A DNA stretch of 34,726 nt from Deltaproteobacteria bacterium UBA5754 (lineage in GTDB: Bacteria; Desulfobacterota; Dissulfuribacteria; Dissulfuribacterales; UBA5754): positions 1-34,726 of the forward strand of contig DIFG01000063.1 in assembly GCA_002419025.1 (NCBI GenBank). The letters are read 5' to 3'. Below, piece after piece: positions 1 through 5,899 of this stretch; position 1 is the first letter of the stretch, and every line of letters starts with the position of its first letter. A program made the translations under genes and the position numbers. The notes under the pieces are model-generated. The model was given only the letters and a program-made list of their open reading frames with translations, was not told the DNA's origin and did not search any database.

Positions 1-24
1 TCCACACAAAATGACGAAGAACCA

Positions 25-108
25 TCACGATTCGCCCCTACATCGTACGCCGCATGGACTGGAAAATTGAAGCAACGCCGCGAGAATCGGGTTTTTGAGC
101 GGGATCAT
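25..108 (-). CDS. Possible 27-aa peptide, or 5' remnant of a lost gene
   Basis: A short frame begins with an ATG whose ATGA overlaps the TGA stop of the upstream HMA-domain gene, with AAGGAGG 12 nt upstream, so translational coupling is possible. The peptide begins MIPLKNPILAA and then runs into non-descript sequence before stopping. A near copy of its first 11 codons lies at 34400-34432, with differences mostly at third codon positions. It may be the head of a gene truncated by rearrangement, a small peptide, or only part of a repeat. I do not recognise a family. Confidence is low. Confidence 0.22.
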   Translation of the reverse strand: MIPLKNPILAALLQFSSPCGVRCRGES

Positions 109-121
109 TTCGATGATTCGC
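76..121 (-). repeat. 46-bp repeat, left copy
   Basis: Read on the minus strand, this segment is nearly identical to plus-strand 34388-34432. The core CTCAAAAACCCGATT is unchanged in both copies. It covers the end of the HMA-domain gene and the start of the short frame at 25-108. Its nature is unknown. Confidence 0.5.
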
Positions 122-587
122 CTCCTTTGAGAAGCAGGTTCACCCCATACCAGAAGGCGGTGTACCACGCCGGTCCGGCGACCCTGCCCTGAAGGATCTG
201 ATATGCCCCCCAACCCGCCAGGGCGAGAAACGCGGCGGTTGGGATGTCGATCTGTCCGTTCGTTCCGGTCGTCACCGCGGAATCCAGGGTTCTGTATCCG
301 TCCTTTATCCTTCTGGACAAGGGGCGAGTGCGTGTAGATGGCCGCCGTATGATGGTAAAAAGGCCGTGTGTCTCTGCCACTTGACCGATTTGTCCAAGTG
401 TTGAACGATGCATGATGAGTACACCGGCGGTCGTGGGGTTGGCCCCAACCTTCGTGACCATGTCGCTATTGGAAAATGCCTTCTCTACGTCTGCGAAATA
501 GCCCGTGTCATATCTTTTTTCAGGGATCCTGAGGCGGATTCTCCCCGTACTTTCGTGAGCGACAGACGCCTCAGGAAGTCTTTTCAC
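105..587 (-). CDS. HMA-like heavy-metal-domain membrane protein
   Basis: About 160 residues. An N-terminal ferredoxin-fold-like segment opens with STGRIRLRIPEKRY and runs to about residue 80; this is the signature of HMA_2-type domains, which resemble metal-binding HMA domains but lack the CxxC pair. Two C-terminal hydrophobic segments follow (around IPTAAFLALAGWGAYQIL and PAWYTAFWYGVNLLL), so it is probably a small inner-membrane protein. The GTG at 587 was chosen because it lies just before the conserved region and overlaps the end of the DUF5132 gene by 17 bp; its ribosome site is poor and coupling is likely. Family members are often found near P-type metal ATPases (recalled, not checked); any such gene would lie beyond the left edge. 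The substrate is unknown. Confidence 0.7.
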   Translation of the reverse strand: MKRLPEASVAHESTGRIRLRIPEKRYDTGYFADVEKAFSNSDMVTKVGANPTTAGVLIMHRSTLGQIGQVAETHGLFTIIRRPSTRTRPLSRRIKDGYRTLDSAVTTGTNGQIDIPTAAFLALAGWGAYQILQGRVAGPAWYTAFWYGVNLLLKGGESSK

Positions 588-864
588 CCTCTTCCACCGG
601 GGCAGCCAAGGTGCTCTTGGTATGCTCTTCCTCGATTTCGGCCTGCACCTCGGCCCACATGTCCTCGATGGACTCACCAAGCTCGGCGGCGGCCTCCTTC
701 CCTTTTTCGAAAAAGAGAAATCCGCTTTTAATGAGGGCCTTGGCAACGGGTTTGACGGCCTGGCCCACGACAGGAATGAGTTTGGGGGCGACGGCTGCGG
801 CGCCCAGCCCTATGGCAAGACCTGCCAGTGTCTTGTTTTTGAAGATATCTTCGACGATACCCAC
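571..864 (-). CDS. DUF5132 domain-containing protein
   Basis: 97 residues. It begins with a short amphipathic stretch, then a glycine/alanine-rich hydrophobic segment (LAGLAIGLGAAAVAPKL), a second helix containing KALIKSGFLFFEKGKE, and an acidic C-terminal tail. This pattern matches DUF5132 proteins, whose function is not established. The GTG at 864 is preferred over an upstream TTG because GGGAGG lies seven bases before it. The gene overlaps the downstream HMA-domain gene by 17 bp, so the two are almost certainly co-translated and probably work together, perhaps at the membrane with a metal ATPase (inference). A promoter-like sequence lies at 905-933. Confidence 0.75.
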   Translation of the reverse strand: MGIVEDIFKNKTLAGLAIGLGAAAVAPKLIPVVGQAVKPVAKALIKSGFLFFEKGKEAAAELGESIEDMWAEVQAEIEEEHTKSTLAAPVEEGEKTS

Positions 865-904
865 GGTTTTTCCTCCCAATTTATATAAATGAAGATACCG
901 AAAT

Positions 905-933
905 ATTATAACTCACGCAAATAGGAATATTCA
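905..933 (-). promoter_or_regulatory. Candidate promoter of the DUF5132-HMA pair
   Basis: On the minus strand a perfect -10 TATAAT (905-910) follows a weak -35 TGAATA (928-933) with a 17-bp spacer, about 40 bp before the GTG at 864. The -10 is strong but the -35 matches only in part. Confidence 0.45.
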
Positions 934-939
934 TTACTT

Positions 940-1233
940 TCCTCATAAGGATCTTTCCTGTTTGCGGGCAGAGGGAGGGGATCTCTGTGGGTCCTTTCTT
1001 TCAGACGGCATGGTCGCCCCATTCCCGGGCAACAGGAATCCATGCCGCCATTTCAGACAGGAACGGGGGGCTTATGACTCTCTATAGAGGCGTTTGTAGC
1101 CCGGAGTTTATGCCGCTGAAAAAATCATTAAGATATTATGCCGTCTGCCTTCCGATAATGCAGGCACGCAATTCTTAGGCATAAGACGCGAGAAACGGTT
1201 TTTTTCGCCGCTATCGGGACCTGGATGTAAAGG
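940..1233. other. Intergenic stretch with no gene seen
   Basis: The spacer between the two HMA-domain gene groups shows no convincing reading frame, RNA gene or terminator. It carries a chance match to the Neisseria uptake sequence (1000-1011). Confidence 0.4.
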
Positions 1234-1602
1234 CTATATGAGTGCTGATACGAAGGAGAGGCCCATGGATTCAAGGGCCTTTTCCGCAGCGTATCCGAAG
1301 ATGGCCTTTCCGATAAATTCACCGGCGACCGCGGCCTGTCTGCTGACAAAATCCTTCTGTTCGATCTTTGTGCGGTCAAAATAGCCCGAGTTTTCCAGGG
1401 TCGTGAGGATGATGTCGTGATGGAGGACGTTTTTATCGTACGTGATGAGAATGCTACCCGTTGTTGTGTTGGTCTCGACAGACCTCACTCCCCGGAACTG
1501 TCTAGCTATGGTGGAGACATGTTCGGCCCGTGCGGGATTCTTTTTGATCAATGGGGTCTTGATCCGGATCCTGCCTGCAACCTCATGAAGATAGTAGCTC
1601 AT
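1234..1602 (-). CDS. HMA-like heavy-metal-domain protein
   Basis: 122 residues. The N-terminus (YYLHEVAGRIRIKTPLIKKN) is an HMA_2-like domain reaching about residue 80, with no CxxC. The C-terminal third (VAGEFIGKAIFGYAAEKAL) looks like one amphipathic or membrane helix. It is a diverged relative of the protein at 105-587: both share a GRIR(L/I)(R/K) strand and a later strand of the type ttxGxxLIxxxx. ATG 1602 was chosen because GGAGAGG precedes it and because the ATG forms an ATGA overlap with the stop of the zinc-ribbon gene upstream, so the pair is translationally coupled. The shared promoter has a strong Pho box, implying induction under phosphate limitation (inference). Confidence 0.75.
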   Translation of the reverse strand: MSYYLHEVAGRIRIKTPLIKKNPARAEHVSTIARQFRGVRSVETNTTTGSILITYDKNVLHHDIILTTLENSGYFDRTKIEQKDFVSRQAAVAGEFIGKAIFGYAAEKALESMGLSFVSALI

Positions 1603-1874
1603 GATGTCCTCTCCAGAAATGGGATCTTTTGATACGTTTTGCACATGGGATATGCAGAGCATCTGAATCTGATGCAGGTCTCTTCCCGTCTGTACACGTA
1701 CATTATGTGACCGCATAACGGACATATGGTCCTGGATTCCGGGAGCGGTTTTCGCTTTGCGGAGCCGGAAAACTGGCGTCCGCATGACAGGCACAGATAG
1801 CGTTGTTTTCCTCTTCCAGTCTTGCCATATCGGTATATGGTGTCTGATCCGCAATCAGGACAGCGCAATTCCAT
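1599..1874 (-). CDS. Two-zinc-ribbon protein, InsA-like N-terminus
   Basis: 91 residues. Residues 5-31 form a ribbon with pairs C5/C8 and C28/C31; the GKxxRGKQRYLC context is that of the IS1 InsA-type transposase zinc finger. Residues 51-78 form a second ribbon (C51/C54 and C72/C78). There is no helix-turn-helix or catalytic part and no IS ends nearby, so it looks like a free-standing DNA-binding or protein-binding ribbon rather than a live IS. ATG 1874 is the only start that keeps the first cysteines. It lies only about 6 nt after the predicted -10 of the Pho promoter and has no Shine-Dalgarno sequence, so the transcript may be leaderless. It is coupled to the HMA gene by ATGA. Confidence 0.65.
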   Translation of the reverse strand: MELRCPDCGSDTIYRYGKTGRGKQRYLCLSCGRQFSGSAKRKPLPESRTICPLCGHIMYVYRREETCIRFRCSAYPMCKTYQKIPFLERTS

Positions 1875-1879
1875 ATGGC

Positions 1880-1934
1880 TTAATACCTCTCATTTGTTAC
1901 AGACTTGTGACAAAATTGTGACAATTCTGTGACA
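1880..1934 (-). promoter_or_regulatory. Four-repeat Pho box with -10
   Basis: On the minus strand TGTCACA, TGTCACA, TGTCACA and TGTAACA start exactly 11 bp apart (1928-1934, 1917-1923, 1906-1912, 1895-1901). This is the geometry of two tandem PhoB boxes (7-bp direct repeats with 4-bp spacers). A -10-like TATTAA (1880-1885) follows after 9 bp, the usual PhoB-dependent placement. The pstS promoter in this window carries the same motif. PhoB binding is inferred. Confidence 0.8.
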
Positions 1935-1951
1935 ATAACGGTTGAGAGATG

Positions 1952-1966
1952 AGAGGTTCTCTTGAG
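1952..1966 (+). repeat. 15-bp direct repeat, left copy
   Basis: AGAGGTTCTCTTGAG, repeated exactly at 2355-2369. The two copies bracket the gene at 2043-2345. The motif contains a small palindrome (AGAG-gtt-CTCT). Confidence 0.6.
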
Positions 1967-2042
1967 GGGATTAACTGGTGGACGTATAAAGGAAATGGGG
2001 CTTACGCGATAAAAAACTCTCCTGACAAGTGAGGAAGCCGAC

Positions 2043-2345
2043 ATGTCCCGAATCGTGATCGAAAAAAGGCATGCACTTGACGTAGAGGAGGCACGGCGCC
2101 GAATAGTTCCTGTTATCGAGGAAACGGCCAGGACCTATGGTCTTGATGTCACTTGGGAAGATGGCAGATGTTTTTTCACCGGTCCGGCAACCGGTCATGT
2201 GAATGTGTCAGAGGAATCCGTGCGTCTCGATGCACGGCTTGGATTTGCCGCCCTCTTTTTTCGTTCCGCCATCGAGAGACAGGTGCGGGAGAGCCTTGAA
2301 AAGGCCCTGAGTGACCAAGAAGATGATCGTGATCCTAGTGCTTGA
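2043..2345 (+). CDS. Polyhydroxyalkanoic acid system family protein
   Basis: 100 residues, cytoplasmic, no signal peptide. The N-terminal IEKRHALDVEEARRRI and the alternating strands that follow, ending in a helix rich in Glu/Arg (RSAIERQVRESLEKAL), match the family annotated as PHA_gran_rgn (PF09650). Its members occur with polyester-granule genes in some bacteria, but no phaC or phasin is seen here, so the name should be read as a family label only. GAGGAAG lies upstream of the ATG. The gene points opposite to its neighbours, converges on phoU, and is flanked by an exact 15-bp direct repeat, which hints at insertion or duplication as a unit. Confidence 0.65.
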   Translation: MSRIVIEKRHALDVEEARRRIVPVIEETARTYGLDVTWEDGRCFFTGPATGHVNVSEESVRLDARLGFAALFFRSAIERQVRESLEKALSDQEDDRDPSA

Positions 2346-2354
2346 TGCCGCTTT

Positions 2355-2369
2355 AGAGGTTCTCTTGAG
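2355..2369 (+). repeat. 15-bp direct repeat, right copy
   Basis: Second exact copy of AGAGGTTCTCTTGAG, between the ends of the convergent PHA-family gene and phoU. Confidence 0.6.
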
Positions 2370-2377
2370 ATGAGGGA

Positions 2378-3097
2378 TCACCCGAAGACGGTATTGTCCA
2401 GTTCCTCGATAGGCTTGTGGCGGATATCCTTTCCCTTTACGAGGTAGATGATCGCCTCACCGATGTTTTTGATGTGATCCCCGATCCTCTCCAGGGAGCG
2501 GGCTGTCCAGATCATGTTGAGAGAACAGGGAATGAGCCGCGAGTTTTCCATCATGGTGAGAACAAGCTGCCTAATGAGTGCCTCATACTTGTCGTTGATG
2601 TCGCGATCCGCACGTATGACAGCGATAGCCTTTTCCAACTCCATATGTTCAAAGGCCGAGAGAACATCATGCAGGGAGACAAGGATATTTTCCCCGAGAT
2701 CCATGACGACGGGTGTGACCGGATGTTCAACGCGCCTGCATCCCTCATCGTTGTTGATGACAAGCCATGCGATTTTTTTTGCCTCGTCACCAATGCGTTC
2801 GAGATTGCCTATTATGGAGTTGACGGTCACGACGAGACGAAGATCGGAGGCTGTAGGTTGACGGATGGCAAGGATCTCGGTGCAGGCCTCGCTTATGGAG
2901 ATGTCGAGTGCGTTGACTTCCGCATCCCGGGCGATCACATTTTTTGCCTTTTCGACGTCTCCTTCTCGTAGGACACGGAGGGAATCATAGACCTGGGTGG
3001 CGACGTATTTTCCCATGTCGAGGGTACGTTCGATGATTGTCTCGAGCTCGACGTTGAATTCCTCCGAGATATGCGAGAGAAATTTTTTTCTGTCCAT
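2378..3097 (-). CDS. phoU: Phosphate transport/signalling regulator PhoU
   Basis: 239 residues, the usual PhoU length. Two PhoU repeats are visible: residues about 20-105, containing SIIGNLERIGDEAKKI, and about 120-215, containing RSLERIGDHIKNIGE. The E/D-rich ERIGDxxxxI motifs are the metal-cluster ligands of the family. PhoU links the PstSCAB transporter to PhoR and keeps the Pho regulon off when phosphate is plentiful. AAGGAG lies just before the ATG. It is the last gene of the pst cluster but is separated from pstB by about 280 bp holding a palindromic element, so it may have its own promoter. No phoR or phoB gene is in the window. Confidence 0.95.
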   Translation of the reverse strand: MDRKKFLSHISEEFNVELETIIERTLDMGKYVATQVYDSLRVLREGDVEKAKNVIARDAEVNALDISISEACTEILAIRQPTASDLRLVVTVNSIIGNLERIGDEAKKIAWLVINNDEGCRRVEHPVTPVVMDLGENILVSLHDVLSAFEHMELEKAIAVIRADRDINDKYEALIRQLVLTMMENSRLIPCSLNMIWTARSLERIGDHIKNIGEAIIYLVKGKDIRHKPIEELDNTVFG

Positions 3098-3150
3098 GGA
3101 GAGCTCCTTGAGGGATATCCTCTCAGGGGATGGTCCTTAGCTTTTTTTGT

Positions 3151-3188
3151 GATTGAATGTGGTTTTGATCTTGCTTGCGCATTCAATC
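3151..3188 (-). promoter_or_regulatory. Inverted repeat upstream of phoU
   Basis: Perfect 9-bp arms GATTGAATG (3151-3159) and CATTCAATC (3180-3188) are separated by 20 bp and lie about 55 bp before the phoU start. It could be an operator or a leader hairpin. No U-run follows on the minus strand, so it does not look like a terminator. Confidence 0.4.
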
Positions 3189-3246
3189 TTTCAAACTAAA
3201 GTCATGATTTCCTTTGCGCCCGAATTTGCAATTTTTCTTAACCGTT

Positions 3247-3377
3247 ATGGTCTCGTAAAAAGTGCCGGACTCGTCATGCCGGACTTGATCCGGCATCCAG
3301 AACATATTGAAAATACTGGATTCCGGCCTACGCCGGAATGACGCCAAATTGGAGTTTTCGACTTTTTACGAATCCAT
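3247..3377. mobile_element. Family A palindromic miniature element, copy 1
   Basis: 131 bp, bounded by imperfect inverted ends (ATGGTCTCGTAAAAAGT and its complement). Inside are a GTCATGCCGGACTTGATCC hairpin and a CTGGATTCCGGC...GCCGGAATGAC hairpin. A second 131-bp copy lies at 29962-30092 and a third starts at 34706. The right end touches the TGA of pstB. It has no coding capacity, so it resembles a MITE or other palindromic intergenic repeat. Confidence 0.75.
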
Positions 3378-4213
3378 CAACCATAGCGTCCTGTAATATA
3401 GTCTTCTGTTCTTTTGTCTTTTGGGTTTGTGAAAAGGGTCTTGGTATCCTGCATCTCGATCATCTCTCCGAGATACATGAAGGCGGTGAAATCGGAGACC
3501 CTGGCCGCCTGCTGCATGTTGTGCGTGACGATGACGATCGTAAACTGGTTCTTAAGTTCGTAGATGAGTTCCTCGACCTTATAGGTGGAGATGGGATCAA
3601 GTGCGGAGCAGGGTTCATCGAGGAGGATCACCTCCGGCTCGATGGCTATGGCTCGTGCGATCACGAGGCGCTGCTGCTGACCGCCTGAGAGCCCCAGGGC
3701 GTTGTCATTGAGCCGGTCGGCGACCTCCTCCCACAATGCGGCCCTTTTGAGGGATTTTTCAACGACCTCGTCCAAGATTTTTCGATTTTTTATCCCCTGG
3801 ATCCGAAGTCCGTAGACCACGTTTTCATAGATGGATTTGGGAAACGGGTTGGGTTTTTGGAATACCATGCCGACTCGTCTTCTGAGGTCCGCAACGTTGA
3901 TCGACCTGTCATAGATGTTCTTCCCCTCGAGGAGGATCTCTCCTGTCACACGGCAGCCGTCTACGAGGTCGTTCATCCGGTTGAAACAGCGGAGCAGGGT
4001 TGATTTGCCGCATCCGCTCGGGCCGATGAAGGCCGTGACCTGATGGCGCGGAATGACCATGTTAATATGGAAGAGGGCTTGTTTTGATCCGTAGAAGAGG
4101 TCAAGATTCTTTACCTCTATGGTGACATCAGCCGGATCGATTCCTCCTTCATGCTTGCTGAATGCCTTGTCACGTGCGGACAAATTGATGCCGTGCGTTG
4201 TGGTTTCATTCAT
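3377..4213 (-). CDS. pstB: Phosphate ABC transporter ATPase PstB
   Basis: 278 residues, full length. It is the ATPase that drives phosphate import through PstA/PstC at the cytoplasmic face. Visible motifs: Walker A GPSGCGKST (64-72), Q-loop region near FQKPNPFP (118-125), signature LSGGQQQR (175-182), Walker B VILLDEPCSALDP (195-207) and H-loop H231. The first 28 residues are an extra N-terminal extension relative to short PstBs. GGAAAGG lies 8 nt before the ATG. The stop TGA abuts a family A palindromic element, which may affect expression of phoU downstream. Confidence 0.96.
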   Translation of the reverse strand: MNETTTHGINLSARDKAFSKHEGGIDPADVTIEVKNLDLFYGSKQALFHINMVIPRHQVTAFIGPSGCGKSTLLRCFNRMNDLVDGCRVTGEILLEGKNIYDRSINVADLRRRVGMVFQKPNPFPKSIYENVVYGLRIQGIKNRKILDEVVEKSLKRAALWEEVADRLNDNALGLSGGQQQRLVIARAIAIEPEVILLDEPCSALDPISTYKVEELIYELKNQFTIVIVTHNMQQAARVSDFTAFMYLGEMIEMQDTKTLFTNPKDKRTEDYITGRYG

Positions 4214-4236
4214 GGACCGTGCCTTTCCGATGGGCG

Positions 4237-5886
4237 TTATGACTCTATCGCCCGGTATTTTTCCCGTAAATGGTTGCGTATCGCAATGGAGGTGAGATTG
4301 AGGATCATGATGACGACCACAAGGAGAAAGGCTGTTGCATAGACGAGGGGACGTACAGCATCCACGTTCGGGCTTTGGAAACCCACATCATATATATGAA
4401 AACCAAGATGCATGAACTTGCGTTCAAGATGGATGAAGGGGTAGTTGCCGTCGATGGGGAGAGAGGGTGCGAGCTTGACCACGCCGACGAGCATGAGCGG
4501 GGCGACTTCTCCAGCGGCACGGGCGACCGCGAGGATGAGGCCGGTCATCATGGCAGGGCTTGCCATGGGGATAATGGTCCTCCAAAGGGTCTCTGCCTTG
4601 GTGGCGCCAAGCGCCAGGCTCCCCTCACGGATGTTGCTCGGTATCCGTGCAAGACCCTCTTCGGTAGAGACGATCACGACAGGTAGAGTGAGGAGGGCGA
4701 GGGTGAGGGATGCCCACAGAAGCCCGGGGGATCCGAAGGTCGGATTCGGCAAGGCCTCAGGGAATAATGCCTCATCGATCCACCCGCCGATGAAATAGAC
4801 GAAGAAACCGAGACCAAAGACCCCGTATACAATGGAGGGAACACCGGCAAGATTGTTGACCGCGATGCGGATGAGACGGGTGAGAAAGCCCTGTTTTGCG
4901 TATTCTTTTAGGTAAAGGGCTGCTATGACGCCGAACGGTGTGACAAAGACGGACATAATGAGGACCATTACGACCGTGCCGAAGATGCATGGAAAGATCC
5001 CGCCCTCTGTGTTCGCTTCCCGCGGGTCTTCAGTCAGGAATTCCCATAATTTTTCGGCGTAAAAGGCGATTTTCGAGCCGACTCCCATCTCATTCGGGCG
5101 ATAGGCCCTAACGACCTTGGATAGAGGGATATCCACTGTCTGTCCGTCCATGATCTCGACAGTAAAAGAATCTTTTCCGATCTCCTGATAGAGCCCGATG
5201 AGCTGATCCTGAAAGGCCTTATATTGGATGTTCAATTCCTCCTTTTGCCGCTCCAGCTCGGCAAATTTTTCAGGATCTGTCTCGTTTGCAAGTTCGAGCT
5301 TGCGTTTTTTCAGGCGTAGGCGTTCGATCTTGTAATTTATAGACCCGATCTCGTCCCTTTCGATATTGCGTATCTGGTCATGAAGGGCGTGAATGCCCGG
5401 CAGAAGTTCCTGGAGCTTGGTCCAGGCGGATTCCCCTTCCGCCACGACCTTTCCATCCACAGAGACCGATTTGATATATCCATAGAGATTTCCCCATTCC
5501 CGCCGCTCTACGACCATGACGGCATTGGGGTACCGGGTCTCCTTGATGGAGTCCTTTGGAACCCACCGGAAGTCGAACCCGAATTTGTCCCTGTTTCCGA
5601 CCTTGACAAGATAACGTTTCCGGAGTGTGTCAAGGTCCTCTGCCTCAGATCCTGTTTTGTCGACAAGTTTTGCAGGAATTGATTCCTCTTCAGTGATCTC
5701 TCCGATAAGCCGGCTTGGGGATCCATTCTCCACGACAACGGCGTCCATGACGTCTGATGGCCAGAAAAACCCGAGTCCTCGAACAATGATAAGAAGGATG
5801 ATCCCAAAGACCGCGACAAGGCTTACGCTCACCCCTCCGGCACTCAGCCACACCCACGGATCACCGCTTTTTATCCAATCGCGCAT
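4237..5886 (-). CDS. pstA: Phosphate ABC permease PstA, long form
   Basis: 549 residues, almost twice the classical PstA. A first membrane segment (about 15-42) is followed by a roughly 240-residue periplasmic insertion of the DUF3333 type. Within it residues about 175-240 are highly charged and heptad-like (KIERLRLKKRKLELANE onwards), predicting a coiled coil. The permease domain (about 300-540) has five further membrane segments and the PstB-docking loop GSLALGATKAETLWRTIIP. AAGGTGG precedes the ATG, 13 bp after the pstC stop. With PstC it forms the membrane channel for phosphate. The insertion may contact PstS or the similarly enlarged PstC (inference). Confidence 0.93.
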   Translation of the reverse strand: MRDWIKSGDPWVWLSAGGVSVSLVAVFGIILLIIVRGLGFFWPSDVMDAVVVENGSPSRLIGEITEEESIPAKLVDKTGSEAEDLDTLRKRYLVKVGNRDKFGFDFRWVPKDSIKETRYPNAVMVVERREWGNLYGYIKSVSVDGKVVAEGESAWTKLQELLPGIHALHDQIRNIERDEIGSINYKIERLRLKKRKLELANETDPEKFAELERQKEELNIQYKAFQDQLIGLYQEIGKDSFTVEIMDGQTVDIPLSKVVRAYRPNEMGVGSKIAFYAEKLWEFLTEDPREANTEGGIFPCIFGTVVMVLIMSVFVTPFGVIAALYLKEYAKQGFLTRLIRIAVNNLAGVPSIVYGVFGLGFFVYFIGGWIDEALFPEALPNPTFGSPGLLWASLTLALLTLPVVIVSTEEGLARIPSNIREGSLALGATKAETLWRTIIPMASPAMMTGLILAVARAAGEVAPLMLVGVVKLAPSLPIDGNYPFIHLERKFMHLGFHIYDVGFQSPNVDAVRPLVYATAFLLVVVIMILNLTSIAIRNHLREKYRAIES

Positions 5887-5899
5887 GGAGCCACCTTAT

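Noticed and set aside
1000..1011. Exact match to the 12-base Neisseria DNA uptake sequence (minus strand)
   Set aside because: Only one copy was noticed, and nothing else in the window is Neisseria-like. A single 12-mer can occur by chance.
1111..1122. ATGCCGCTGAAA shared with 20954-20965
   Set aside because: Twelve bases recur by chance in a window this long, and the flanks do not align.
3247..3377. CRISPR-like array from repeated GCCGG palindromes
   Set aside because: There are no regularly spaced repeats with unique spacers; the signal is one miniature element with internal hairpins.
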